The notes: a model not told the origin generated them from the sequence alone. A stretch of 64,000 nucleotides of DNA from Verpa conica (GCA_033030425.1 JAUFSD010000005.1:1849001-1913000), one strand, 5' to 3'; positions 24,670 through 37,214 are shown, counted from the stretch's first letter. Made by a program: numbers and translations.

Positions 24670-24820
24670 TTAAGTTAATTAGGCCTCGTTTGGTACGCTC
24701 AGAAACCTTTCTTAATTCCGGTAGTTAGAGTGGAAAGAAGCCTCAAGATTTGAGGGAATTACGGGACTGATCAATGATGCAATGCGTAGGATAGTGAATG
24801 ATGGATGAGAATGAGAGGAA

Positions 24821-24932
24821 GAGAGAAGTAGAACCAAGAGGACAGAAGAGAGAAGTAGAACCAAGAGGACAGAACAGAGAAGTAGAACCAAGAGGACAGA
24901 ACAGAGAAGTAGAACCAAGAGGACAGAACAGA
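24821..24932. repeat. 27-bp minisatellite, about four copies
   Basis: The unit is agagaagtagaaccaagagg followed by acagaac, repeated four times almost without change. It lies in the upstream flank of the 541-residue repeat protein gene. Reading frames through it on either strand are by-products of the 27-nt (3n) period. Confidence 0.9.
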
Positions 24933-25269
24933 GGACTAAACAAAAAGAATTGTGGAAACCCCTAGCTAAATCCTATCTAGTGTAGATATGCCAAGAGATT
25001 CTCCGTTAGTTATATTTATCACTCGTTATTCATAATATATCACTCGGAAATGTATCCGACATGCCCTGCTTGAAAACCTTCTTAGGGAGTAAACCTCACA
25101 TCCATTCTTTGGGCGCCTCCCATTTTAATATTTTCTTGTGCTATGCAAAAATTCCTGTTGAGTGCCACCGGTGCTATTGATACTGGTGTTTTATATTTCT
25201 ATGATTGCGCGCCTCAAAGACCTCAGCGAGGCTGCGTAATATCAGGCCCTGAAAAATCGAGACAAGTAC

Positions 25270-25412
25270 CTAGTTCTGACTCGTGTATGAACGTAGTGTA
25301 TGCATGCTGTAATCGGAAAAAAATTCTCTCCTCAATCTTTAAATGTATGCGTAATGCGTATTCATTGGAGGGTGAAGGATCGAAGACATGGGAGTACGTG
25401 GCTTCCAGTTAG
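25270..25412 (+). repeat. Dispersed repeat, copy B
   Basis: Counterpart of the minus-strand segment at 5560-5720, sharing ATGTATGCGTAATG and ACATGGGAGTACGTGGCTTCC plus upstream blocks in the same order. Immediately downstream, ggaatagcgcc.gag and ccctaacccttg-like text recurs in diverged form at about 32550-32592, so the full repeat family may be larger than the shared core. Confidence 0.65.
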
Positions 25413-25572
25413 GAATAGCGCCCGAGATAACCCTAACCCTTGTACCAGAGACACCTCGCTTATTCGCTAATGCACGTGCTCGTGAGCTTGGAAGTAGTAG
25501 CTAGGGAGGTCGTGCAACTGTATTTCCCTTATACGTTGGGTAGACCTATTTAAGGATAGCATCAGGATCTTT

Positions 25573-26223
25573 GTACAGTCATAGGTAATAAGTCATCGGA
25601 CGCGGTTTCAGTGAATCTTGGCGTGTTTTAGCCCGTTTTTCTATAGCTTTTAAGCAGGAGGCTGCCATAGATGTAAAAAAAATTGAGCCCTAGAGCCAAT
25701 GGAACTAGGGTTTCTTTATATGGAGAACCTTAATTTTATATAGCAATTGGGGTCTATATCTACTCTATTCATTTACAAGGTACACTTGTTCTTCTTACCT
25801 CTTTTTAGGTATGTAAACTTAGATGGGGGATAAAATGATAAAAAGGGCTTTTTTAGGGGTTATAGACCTTACTACCCATATCCTAAGAGTCTATAAATGT
25901 AGTTAGCACACAAATACCCCTCATTAGCTGCCATTCTAAAAAATCACCTTTTAAATTGTATAAACTGCTAAATTTAGCCCCAAAAGCGGTGGCATTTTAT
26001 AGCATAGATAGGGGGGGGTTGGGGGTGTTTCTCCCACCCTAAATACACATAGACACAACTGCTAGAACATACAGAAAGCCCAATAGATAAAAACCCACTC
26101 TCTATAAGTAACAGCCTGCTCAAGTATCATGAAATAATAAAAGCGCCAAGGCTCAATAACGCCACCTAAAACAGGTCTTACCATGGTTTAGGCCGTCCGA
26201 TGACTTATTGCCTATGACTGTAC
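25573..26223. mobile_element. MITE-like element with about 30-bp terminal inverted repeats
   Basis: The left end gtacagtcataggtaataag continues to cgg; the right end is its reverse complement with one or two mismatches (ending tgacttattgcctatgactg then tac). The interior has no transposase frame. Length is 651 bp. A target-site duplication is not clear beyond the palindromic GTAC at both tips. Confidence 0.75.
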
Positions 26224-28721
26224 ACAACGAGAGAATACAATGGAGAGTACGTATTTATAGTGTTCTATAAGATATAGATTGACCTATTCTCGGTATATAG
26301 ATAAAGAGGTGACAGTGCTCTAACACGGAGCCCCATATATGATGATCAGCCCGCAATAGAGTCGGGACTGAAAAACGAATATATGCGATTATGGGCCAGC
26401 ACCTAGTAGCGACAGGTATCAAGTAGACTTAGTAAGAGAAGAGGGCCTGAGTGTCGGTTGGGGTGAAAGATCGGGAGTACTCCACTTATTCTTTTAAGGG
26501 ACCGATGAATAAGTTTAGTTATTTATATTCTTTAAGCTATAATATACACTTGAATATAGCCCTATAGCGCCCTTGGGGTTAAGGTTTGATGGGCAGAAAC
26601 CTAGCCCTGGCGCCTAATCGGGACAACCTCAAGTATAGAGTACCACTATATACGCCAAACCCCTTCACACACTCCAGTGTCTCTGCTGATCTAGCTAGTA
26701 CGATATATCAATATATTTAGTTACTTATATAGAGAGAACAAACCCCAATTACAACATAATATCTCAAATTTAATACATCTCTGGGGGGGAGTTGGCATAC
26801 ATACAGCTACGGCTACTTAGCCTAGGTATAGATACTCTCGAAGGTATAGACTAATATATATATCGTAAGGCCTATCTACTACCAGCTCAGGCTATTAGTA
26901 TAACATACATGTAGGTAGTTTCTTGATAATAGAGACGGTTCTGATCCTGCTATAGGCTTCCAAATACAGCATAATCGCCCTATAAGAATTCGAGTTATGA
27001 GAATATACTTAGGAACTTTTGCGCCTTTTCTTAGTACATTATTATAGAAAATGGTGTTGTATTTAGGAATGAGTAATATATATGTATTTAGGGGATGACC
27101 AATCACAGCAAAAAGCCCATGTTAAACTTTATTTATCCTAACCTCACCACCTTGGCGTATTCTTGGCACTCTTTATAAGAATATATGCCTATAATGATAT
27201 ACTGGCGCGCTAAAAGCGTATTTTAGAGGGCGATTGTACTCTAGAGGCGCGCCCAAGAGTATGATAAACTCGGGAATGTGACGAATTCCACCAAAAATAA
27301 ACAAGTTAATAAATGATCCCAAGCGCAGGCACCAAAGTTTTATGGTGGTCAAGAGAATTCTTTGAATGGTTAGAATAACATAAAGATTCAGCTTTGTTGG
27401 AGTTCGTTCTTTACTTTCTGTAGAATTCGTACGTCATACCCCCAGGAGTGACTCTAGATATGTACTGACTCTAGTATCCTAATTAGGCTGGAGTAGGTAG
27501 TTGAAGTTTGGAAAGAATTTGTAAGTAACGGAGGATAGAGAGAAAACACAGAATGGCAGGAGTGGGGTCGGGGGAAAATTATGAGCGAAAGGGAAGAAGT
27601 GTGGGGGGGGGGGGGTAGAAGGCAAAGAAGGCAAAGGTACGGATAAGCAAGGGTTGCGGTAGAATAGTGTGTTATAGTATGATTAGGCTAAAGCGTAAGG
27701 CTGGAGAGGAGGGTTATCATAGTCCAAGGGTTCATGTAATTAATGAGAGAAACAAAAAAAAAACATCCTAATTAGGTACCAGGGCTAGGGTTCCCACATA
27801 TACAACCTCGCTTTATCTCGCCTTACCTCTGGTCTCAAGGACGCTATAATTATTCAGGAGCGTTGTAATTTAAGTAAAGAATAATCGAGATAACCGAAAT
27901 TATTCACTTCATTACTTCCCTGGGAGGAAGGTGTGGGAGCCTCGATGAGTCTGGGAATTAGATAAAGTCTCAAGGTCAAACAACCTGACTGCGGCTCTCT
28001 GTACTAGTTTTAGTATGCAGGGTGTAGGGTGCAGCATGCAAGTATTGTTTTTTCTTGAGTACACGTATGTATGGGTTCTAGAAATCTAGGGCTACCGAGA
28101 AAAGGTAAATCTTATGTATGTGGTATCTTAACTCATGGAAGTGTCCGACCCCTGTAGAAATACTCCGAAATTGTCGTCACACAAATCATACTTATTTAGG
28201 AAGGCCTATTCGATCCTGAAAAAAATGATCATAGAAGGTCCTATGGGATCTATCTTAACCCGTTTCGTTATTTGTGAGGCAAACCAGCCGGGTATATATT
28301 TACCACGGTACATACGGGATGCCAGCTATGTAGCTGAATCTACCAATATGACAAAGTAACAGATCTCTAGAGCCAAAAATTATATAGTCGTAAGTACAGT
28401 GGAAGAGGGCGTAGAAGTGATAGGGAAGAAAGTAGTGCCGCTGACCGCCGCTGGATATCGCATATAACCATAGCTCACGTCACCCAATTAGGGTAATTAG
28501 TTAGTCACACGTAGCGGTATGCTGTGGGCATCACATATCACATATCCAGACAATAAAAACCTACCCTCTGAAACGAGTCGGGAAATATAGTGTGTATATG
28601 ACGTGATGATTGTTATTAAGGGGGGTTTCGAGCCCTCCGGCTCTCTGAGGTGGTATTTAACCGAAGAGTATTCGATTGCCGTGGTTAGTAAGATCAAAGG
28701 GTTTACAGTCGTATCTTGCTT

Positions 28722-29178
28722 AGTCTCGTGCCCATCCCCTACGGCGGAGCTTGCTGCGTCACCGTAGGGTCTGGAGCAGTAAAGTCCCGAAATCTTTCAG
28801 AGCAACCCCCGAAAACCTCCGCGGAGCTCGGGGGCTTTCAGAGGCTTGGGACCTTTTATAGCCTCCAAAGGTACTTAGGATTGTGTGGAGCTACTACACA
28901 TTCCTAAGTACCAAGTAACACTCCAAGAACCTCCGAAAGACCCCGGCCTGTCGGGGGGTTTCCAGCTAGTTCGGGGGCTCTTCTAGGTAGCTCGGAGCTT
29001 TTATAGGTACTTAGATTTACGTACTGGCTCCATACAAACCTAAGTACCAATTATACCCCGAGAGCCCCCGAGCCAAAATATATCCGAAATGCGAACTGGG
29101 CAAGCTCGGAGAGGTTAGCACACCAGACCCTACGGTGGCTGCGCAGCAAAAGCAACCATTGGGGCTGGGAACGAGACT
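28722..29178. mobile_element. MITE-like element, TIR beginning GTCTCGT, TA flanks
   Basis: The left end reads TAGTCTCGTGCCCATCCCCT and runs on to a GTAGGGTCTGG motif; the right end is the inverted match ending GGGAACGAGACTA. Both tips are bounded by TA, as in Tc1/mariner-derived MITEs. Inside are further inverted blocks (cctccgcggagctcgggggc and ggtacttag/ctaagtacc pairs), so the element can fold back. No coding capacity. Confidence 0.75.
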
Positions 29179-30371
29179 ATATCCTGCTATAAGAAATCTC
29201 TATGCAAGGAGTACCTTGCTATACTCGATCGGGGTAGCGTACATATGGCAGTGTGACTCTAGTCATAATCATTGTCCCATTCCCATTCCCATTTGGGCCA
29301 TATGCCTAAATGGATTAACATTGATAATATCAACGGCTCTTTAGATAGTTGCACGGCATTAAATTACTACTCGCTCGCACTGAGGGCCGCTGCGCAGCCA
29401 ATTTTGCCTTTTGATACTGGGTTAGGGTTTATCAGACTACATTGGACCTGGGGGTGGGTTGGTAGGAAGTTTATTGGCTATCGTGCCAGCGGAACCATCT
29501 GTAATTCCCCAGCTAGCCAGCGGCATAAATAGATTAGTTTACTTCGTTTAATTAAGTAGGAGTCCACAAAAACCAACCTACTATAAAGAAATCAGCTTGA
29601 ACATGCACACTCTTATAAAAGTGCAGTACGCTTGTGGTTGAACCTGAAAAATTACCTCTTTAGTATCCGGGTGTCAAAGCGGCATTACTTCCGTTGACTT
29701 TCCTCTTCCTCGGGGACTCCTCGGAGACCCGGGAAACAGTCAGCCCCAGATACTAGCCACCTGTTTGGCGGTTTTTCTTCCATATTACCGACGAACCGGA
29801 ACAACTTCGGAGAGAAGGGGAACGGGTTTACGCGATTACATATACATGTAATTTATATTAATACAAGCTGCCTTTAGTCATAGTAGGCTAAACCTACCGA
29901 GACGGTGAAGTTCACTAGTTATAGAATATTTACCCCTGGACTACATAGGACAAGTACTAACCAGAAGTATAGGATTTATAGGAGAGAGGAAAGATAAAGC
30001 ATGGGGTCAGCAGACTGTGGAGATAAGGCTGATTGCTTTAGAAATGCTCCGAGAACCCATGCCCAGGTTTTTAGAGCGTTCTAGCGGATGACCACTTAGA
30101 AGCCTATCGTTATACAACTACATCCTGAAACGTCGGCACTCCCGCGGGGCTTTAGAAGAAAAGGTATCGGATCATTGGGGTGGGTGGTTTCCCTTTTTAT
30201 CAACTAGCCTTGTCTTCTCGCCCCTATTACTATCAACTTCCAGAAATACATATATGTATTGAATTTCTGGTATTTATATACCTTTGTATCTCCCACTCAA
30301 GCTCCAGCTGCTCACTTCCACTCTTTGCTAAGTGTCTTCAAATCCTAGTCGAGGAAGCTTACCAGTCAGTG

Positions 30372-30916
30372 ATGAGGGAAACACTGCTACAAGCATCAAT
30401 GACTACTGTCATCACTACAGTGACGCCCGAAACGATACAAGCTTTAGAAAGTCCATCTATGCCGAATAACAAAAACCTTACCCGGGGTGAGATTGCTGGA
30501 ATGGTAATTGGTATAATTGCTGCCATCGCTACTATTCTCACTGCTATTATAGCTTTGAAGAAGAAGACATTGATCAGAACAAACGTAATGCCCCCCGAGA
30601 TTCCCACAAGCCTTCCTGCAAAAGCTTCCCTCCTCATCAAACATTTCTATTGTAATCTGGCCCCTTCTATTAATAGTATTTGGCCCCCCCCTCAAACAAG
30701 AGTACCTTAATTATTGCTGATTTCTCTCATGGGTGAATATATTAGAGGACTGAAGCCGAAACCTGCACTCAAACAACACACAACACAATGTGCCATAATA
30801 CAATTAACAACAATATCCAAATGAACTCCTACCCTGTACTCATTAGGCCTGAACCAGTACGAATGCGTGGTTTTTTTCCGGAGGAAGCCAGGGGCGCCGG
30901 TCTTATAAGACAATGA
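30372..30916 (+). CDS. Small glycine-zipper single-pass membrane protein, copy 1
   Basis: Two exons, 30372-30584 and 30746-30916, giving 127 residues. The donor (AAC/GTAATG) and acceptor (ATTAG) are in phase 0 exactly as in the two paralogs, and the exon 2 frame is confirmed by its alignment with them. It has a short Thr-rich N-terminus, then LTRGEIAGMVIG with glycines at 39, 43 and 47 (GxxxGxxxG) starting a single hydrophobic helix (about 41-61), a basic flank (LKKKTLIR), and an Asn/Thr-rich tail including NNNIQMNSYPV. The basic side predicts a cytosolic tail. The frame is open further upstream of the chosen ATG, but this ATG aligns with the starts of copies 2 and 3. No established family is recognised. 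The helix is longer in Ala/Thr than in the paralogs and could be a diverged copy. Confidence 0.72.
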
Positions 30917-32318
30917 GTGGGTTGAACAGGTATTATTCCTGGGCCATGGGGGTTGTAAACATATGCTTGAGAATGTAAAATATTATTTTATTGAAGGACC
31001 AAAAGACCAGAGTGCTATTTCGGCCATTACATGTCTGTGAATTCTTGGAAAGAATAAAGGTGTCTAGTATATATGTTCCCATATAAATACTAGCATTTGT
31101 GGTAGTTTTGATGTTGGTGGCCGGATGCACCATTGCCATATTATGGGGGGGGGGCTCCGATCGAACACGGCTGTATATGAGGCACTGAGAAGTGGTGCGG
31201 ATTCCTAAAAATAATGACAATTCTCAAAAACTATATGATTAATTGATGTGACAAAGTCTTAAAATGTCAATTGCAATGTATGGATCTTAGTGCTATCAGG
31301 AAAAACTGGCCATAGGGTAGGCTTGTAATTATTTATTAATAATAGAATTTCGGTTGCCTAGCGCTAGTTCTCACCTAGTAATTTATTTTCCTTATATATA
31401 AATTAGGGGTGACTATAACTGGAGTGAGGCTACGCTATATCAGACTTTAAAAAGTCCAGAGACCAGGCCCCGAGGGTTGTGACCTAGAGACCAAGGGCTG
31501 TGGCTTGTGTATGAATATAACGTACTCGCAAAAAGAATAAAAAACCCGAAGATGCAACTTTTAACAGCAAGGGTTTAAATTCGAGCCGATACGGTACCTG
31601 TAGCGAGTAAATTATCTCTACTAATTGGTGGGAATGTATAGGACCTGCATGTATGATAATATTGTAGAGGGATAAAACTACTTTGTGGTTTTTATCAGGT
31701 ATTTTAATTCAGTAGAAAGTATCACTATGAGGGGAGATACCACATTGGATCTTATTTCATATGCACCACATAATAGCCAGAAAGAAAGGGTTTTGTTGAA
31801 GCAGTGGATCCTGCTGTATCAAGTTGTTTTTTGTGGCCATGAAGAACCCACAATACAGTAAGCCTGGGTAATCAACAAGACATTTTTCCATGGTAGAAAT
31901 GTTTACCTGGGGTTATTCTTTAGGCCAATATATTATTAGACTGATATGTTTGCTCTTGTGGTTGTAGTGGTACTTCTAGATTTCTGTGTTTTTTGAGGTG
32001 TCGATCCGCGGTTATTTTTTAGCTACTAAGGCACTCTGTGAATGGAAACTCCCAAATAGTACAGCAATTTTTCTCCCTGGCATAGAGGGGCACCCAATGA
32101 TGTATTTAGTTATGTGTTTAAAGTTCTTATTTTGTCTTATCAGCTTGTTGGATTTTAGCGGTGGGGTGGGTTGTTGTCACTATGTAATCCGGTTATTTTT
32201 GTCCCCCACAATATATGTATGCTGCGTGGGGGCGCGGGTAGAAAAGAGAAAAACAAAACAAAACGGAGGGAAAAAGTCCATGGCTAGAACCGAACTGAAT
32301 CATACAATACCGGAGTAC

Positions 32319-32532
32319 TGTGGCACATGCTAGTAACGAAGGCCAAGTGGCATAGTCAAGTGGGACACCTGTCCCCTATGAGGATTACACAACCCTCTCC
32401 TCTCTTAGATAATATTTTTTTTCTTAGTTTAGCTATCATCAGAATATAGTTGTCTTCCCTTTTCTTGATAAACATATTGTTTCATCATCGATTTAGTTGT
32501 AAACTTCTTTTAGTGACACGAGACAGCCCACA
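32319..32532. mobile_element. Solo-LTR-like repeat, copy 1
   Basis: Begins TGTGGCACATGCTAGTAACG and ends CAGCCCACA, that is TG...CA tips with a short inverted TGTGG/CCACA. It matches 62635-62815 along its length, with shared internal blocks GAGGATTACACAACCCTC and TTTTAGTGACACGA. It is flanked by GTAC on both sides. The size and tips suit a solo LTR, but no internal retrotransposon domain or second nearby copy is present; a non-autonomous DNA element remains possible. Confidence 0.6.
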
Positions 32533-32799
32533 GTACATGGTCCCCGATTGGGAATAGCGCCTGAGCATGGGGTAATCCTAGCCCTTGCACTTGGGGAGCT
32601 TTTGATTGGCCGCTTTGTGATTGCGATGTCTCATTGCCGAGCTAGGATCTGTCTGTCAGGCGAGTGCCAGCCTACACTGCTGCTACATGCACGAATCGAT
32701 TTTCACTAACACTGCGTCATTGAACGTTTTATCGGGTGCATGTAGGTAAAAAAAAAATGTTTCTGGGCCTTTGTGGAGAGTTTAGATGTTAGAGCGATA

Positions 32800-32871
32800 T
32801 ACTCATGTTGCCGGATCGACATTGCGTTGCCTGACTAGGAAACTTTCTATGTCGATCCGGCGACATGAGTA
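32800..32871. repeat. Strong hairpin, 23-bp arms
   Basis: The left arm ACTCATGTTGCCGGATCGAC plus AT (32801-32822) and right arm (32849-32870) are inverted copies with one mismatch, separated by a 26-base loop. Tips extend to a T/A pair. This could be a tiny foldback element. A terminator role is unlikely because no gene ends here. Confidence 0.75.
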
Positions 32872-32944
32872 GAAGGGGCGGGCACTAGCCACGCAAGACT
32901 GTTAATCCCGAGCCAGTGCAATGCAGTGTGCCAGCACCCAATAC

Positions 32945-33092
32945 GTACTCGTGGCAGGCAATAAGTACGCGGAAATGCAGGCCTCTGGCAGGGAGTATCT
33001 ATTGGATACAGAGACCTTTCTGTGAAGAGTATATTTGCTTATTGGTAAATACTCACCTGAATTTCCGGGTACTTATTGCCTGCCACGAGTAC
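32945..33092. mobile_element. 148-bp foldback element
   Basis: The left end GTACTCGTGGCAGGCAATAA and the right end TTATTGCCTGCCACGAGTAC are exact inverted copies, and the similarity continues inward (ggaaatgcagg against cctgaatttcc). The interior is short and non-coding, typical of a small MITE. Confidence 0.8.
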
Positions 33093-33885
33093 CTTTAAGC
33101 CGCATCTCAGCAGTTACACTAATATCTGGAGATCGACGCACAGTTAGACAAGATAGGCACAAAACATTTTCAACAGATGTTATTCTTTCTCTACTTTACA
33201 TTTAGTAAATCGTCTTGTATAGTAACAAGTGAGATCTAGTTCTATGACTACATGTAAATTGGCCTCGTACATTTGCACATAATACATGCATGATAAGGCC
33301 ATACTACCTGGGTACCAGAGGCAATGCACGTACTGGAATACGATAATACACAGTGGCGGCCATGGGAAATTTAGCAGCCAACGCAAGCTACCCTCGGCCA
33401 CCGTGGGGTGAATCCACTCGCTGGTTATATGTTTGTTTCTCTTGAGCTGCATAGAATCCGCGCCGATTAGGGGGCGGGGTTGATGGGGGAAAAAGCATAG
33501 AGAGAGCACTACGGATCTATACATCCACGGTGGTTGGATTCTCTATCGGTCCCACAGGTTCGGGGTGTGAGTGATGGTGGGTCTATATAGGACCAATCGT
33601 TAAATAACTATACAGAAGCTACTGTAGAAACCGACAACCTTACGAGGCTGTGCGAGGGTGGGGTATCTACTATTTAAAGCTATGAATGATCCCCGTTTAA
33701 TCAGCTGTTCTCGTCAAACTGCTCTTACTCTTAATTACTCTCCCGCCACTACTACAAGTTCCGGAATGTACGTATTTAATCTCCAATAACTATAGTACCT
33801 CCCGTACAACCCTAGCTGTTTATATCCACTGTTTGCTAAGATCTCTCAGACTATAGTTAATCCAAAGTCATCTTATCAGCCAGAG

Positions 33886-34400
33886 ATGGGTAAAGTACCA
33901 CTATTGAAATCAGCGGCCACTTCAATCAATGCGGTGACGCTTAGAACGACACGAAATTTAGAGAGGTCACTCGGATCAAGTAATGGGTCCCTCAGTCGGG
34001 GTGAGATTGCTGGAATAGTTATTGGTATAGTTACTGCCATCATCGCCATCCTCTCCCTCCTTGTAGGCTTAGAGAAGATGCGAAGAACAAACGTAATCTA
34101 CCCCCCCCAACCCCCCTACCAGAGTTCTTTCTCCTCAATAAGTCCTTTAATTATTACCCAAGTTACTTTAGACTTCTAAGAACGTGACTACTTTAATTAT
34201 TGCTGACCTTTCTCATGAGAAAATACAACTAGAAGACTAAAGCCGAAACCCGCACACAAATAACCCACAACACCATGCACTATACTACGAACAACAACAA
34301 TATTCAATTGAATTCTTATCCTGTACCCATGAGGCCTGAGCCAGTGCGAATCCATGAGCACGGTCTGGAGGAGAGTGGGAGTGCTAATCTCATAAGGTAA
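33886..34400 (+). CDS. Small glycine-zipper single-pass membrane protein, copy 2
   Basis: Two exons, 33886-34092 and 34233-34400, giving 124 residues, the same exon sizes (207 and 168 nt) as copy 3. The phase-0 intron has a GTAATC donor and CTAG acceptor with a GCTGAC branch-like motif. The order is an N-terminus MGKVPLLKSAATS, then LSRGEIAGIVIGIVTAIIAI with Gly39, Gly43 and Gly47, a transmembrane span of about 41-61, the flank GLEKMRRTN, and a tail with THNT, a run of four Asn, IQLNSYPV and RPEPVR. Tail alignment with copy 1 (RPEPVR, THNT, NSYPV) keeps the reading frame through substitutions, which argues for purifying selection on the spliced product. A minus-strand frame over exon 2 exists only as its shadow. 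The function is not established. Confidence 0.8.
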
Positions 34401-37214
34401 TGAGTACATAGGCGGAGTAGGTGTTATTCTTGTGATTTGTAGGCCTTTTAGAGAATGTATGCTTTCTGCTTATGCAGGAAATAGAAATTTTAGAGCTCTT
34501 TATAAATTATTCAGCCGTTAAATATCTATGTGAATTCTTGGTATGAATGAAAATACCAGAGGACAAAGCCCTCAAGAGGTGATGCATGGTTAATTAGTAG
34601 TACAGTACATTCGGACTATGAGCAATAAAGAAGGCTGGGAACGCCCCTTTGGATATATATGAGGCCTTCCAAGACAAGGCCTTGTTTCATCGATTATCAC
34701 TCGTGAGCGGCTGGTTCATGCACGTGGAGACTCAAGGAAGCGTAAACCCCTTGTACTTCGGCCATTACTATCATAGCGCACATGGTCTTAAGAGCCAGCA
34801 CCAATAATATCTGTACCCTGCAGCGTACGGCAAAAAGGACTGAGAAACGTGAGACACGAAGTCCAGGTTTTTGCTTTTGGCAAAGATCCTAGTAGTGTGT
34901 TGTGATATGATGTAGAGGCACACCATCAAACCCGAAACCGTTGCCATCGTACTTATGAGAATCTGTCTCGTGCCCAGCCTAGCGCCAAGAATAATGCCTC
35001 TCGCTGCACCGCAGTACAACTAATTATACGCTGCTGCTGTTTGTAGAGGCCATAGATTACGTTCTATAACCGACAAAAAGAACCATTTGACCTATAAACA
35101 GTGATACGGTTTGCTTATCTGAGGAGGTGGGGCCTAAAAGCTGTAAAACGTAGTATCTGTTGCTATTTGTTTTATTGTACAGTTCGGTAGCGCGGGTGAC
35201 CGAACAATACTCAAAACCACACCAAAAAGGGTCAAACTTGCCTGTTTTCTAGCTGCTTCCCCTACCACAATTGTAAAGAAAATTTTATAAGACCAACTTT
35301 TATAAGACTTAACAATATAAGTAATTATATTATCAGGTTTGAAAAGAAAGATAGTAGTCTCATTATTGGTGGTAGGGATTTTTATAGAGATAACTTTAGA
35401 AATTGTGCCAAGACTATAAGTTTGTATGGAATCTTTGCATATTTCAGTGGAATTCCCAAATTGTCTTTATCTAAAACAGTATATATTCCCCTATAGAGGT
35501 GATCTGAAGGTCTAGTTTTTGAGATGTAATCTCGAGCGACATAATAATCTGCCTTAAGGATTGTGGATTCTAGGCAATGATTGTACTAGATAACTTTAGT
35601 TAGAATACTAACATTGATCCACCTCTGATATTCTCGATGGAGATTATAGTATTTAGTTAATACGGCTATATACAGAGGTAGCAAGAAAACTCCATGAGAT
35701 GGGGGCGCATCTCAGCACAAGGGAACAGGTAGGTAGATACAAATACTAGTAGTTACTCTCCTAGTACTCGGGTCAAGAAAAGGTACTTGAGGTCCCGGGA
35801 GTCACAACAAGAGTCAATTTATATGGTAGATCGAGTACCTGTGCACGGTGCCACTATTTTTTTTCATCTAAGCCAGCCCTGGCCTTGAATTCTCTGGTTT
35901 AGGTATTTCCACCCTGACTCGAATATAAGTGCCATATTCTAATTTAATACAGGTTCTTATCGGATGTGGTGTTGTCACTGTGCATAAGAACGGGGCTTCC
36001 GGTCGGGAATGTAAAAAGAAAAGCGCGGGGCGAAAATCGAATTTTTTGGAGAAAGGAAAGTGCCAGGGGAAAACTATGTAACACAAATCTGGGCGCAGTT
36101 AGTTGGGACCTATTCTATACGTTGACACGAATGCCTACGTATATACGAATGAGTGAAAGTTTTGGATTCGGGTTGCATTTAGAACACAACCAGAGCTCCA
36201 GTAACACAACGAGAGTTTTAGTAGCAAAGCCAGAGTTTCGGTAAGTATCAGTTACGTTCAAAGCTAGATCATTCCAATCGAGACTACAAGTACCTTACTT
36301 TTTCTGGTCATGAGTAAGCAATAATACCCTGCACTATGATCAACCATCCTCCGGCGCGCGGCACAACTTTCCCTAGCTGGTTACAATAGGCTTGAATACA
36401 TGTAGACCTGTGGTCCTCTAGCTCTCTAGACACATGGGATTAATAAGGAAAATAAACTGTTTACATAATAAGAAAGGGCTTTATTTAGTCAAACTGGTAG
36501 ATATCAACTCTTGAAAGTCGAAGAAGTCATAAGATCAGCCCTGGTACTATTTTTGCCTATGTGTTTTTATGGGGGCAACCCTCGATAAGCTAATGCAGCC
36601 TTGAGCAATAAATCCCCGAGATAAGTACAGAATGACAGAAAAGTCATGGCAAGCAACGGTGGTAAAAGAAAATGTGCAAGCAAAAGCAAATATATAGGCA
36701 ATTACAGGGTATTTCTGTCCCCCTGCCTACAATATAAAATAAATATTCAGAGATACTACTGAAAACGGCAATCCATGCATGGCCATACATAATCTATAGC
36801 CAGTCGAAAAGAAACCTCTACATGTATGCCCAACACATACAGAGCAGGCGGAGTCAATAGAAGTACGAGGTCCCAAGCTAGGAATAGGGAAAACACACTA
36901 TAAAGAACTATAGCCTAGAAGCGTGGGACGACACCACCCAGCTATTACAATAGTAATAATATCGCTTTGGACACGAGTGAGGCAGGGGGAAAGATATCCC
37001 CACAACGCTATAAAACTAGGCTTCTACTCCTTTAAACCACAAAGTGTTTCTTTGATCGATTTCTCTCGTCAATTAGTCTACACTCCTCCGCTACCACTAG
37101 TCTTCCATTGCTCTCATCAAAGAATTCTCTATCCCTTTACTAAAACCGTTCCAGGTTTGTCCCACGTACAAACCAAGCTTACTACCGAGCCCAAGAGAAA
37201 ATTTCCAACCGATT
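34401..37214. other. Spacer between family copies 2 and 3
   Basis: The proximal part keeps similarity to the copy 1 downstream flank. The rest is AT-rich with no gene. The interval 36950-37200 contains the pyrimidine-rich leader of copy 3, which resembles the leaders upstream of copies 1 and 2 (TCTCGTCAA and TTTGCTAAG-type blocks). Confidence 0.5.

Larger units (their letters stand above)
24933..30371. other. Gene-poor region with mobile-element remnants
   Basis: No supported gene in 5.4 kb. It contains dispersed repeat copy B (about 25270-25412), a 651-bp inverted-repeat element (25573-26223), a G-homopolymer near 27603, and a 457-bp MITE-like element (28722-29178). The rest is AT-rich with many short broken frames. 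Confidence 0.55.
30917..33885. other. Spacer between family copies 1 and 2
   Basis: The first 350 bases downstream of copy 1 resemble the downstream flank of copy 2 (landmarks: a GAATTCTTGG block at about 31036 and 34530). Further on lie a solo-LTR-like repeat (32319-32532), a perfect-looking hairpin (32800-32871) and a 148-bp foldback (32945-33092). No gene is supported. Confidence 0.55.

Noticed and set aside
30707..34409. Minus-strand frames of about 70 codons at 30707-30913 and 34197-34409 that resemble each other
   Set aside because: Their similarity is the shadow of the conserved plus-strand exon 2; the plus frame aligns better, keeps THNT and RPEPVR, and extends to copy 3.
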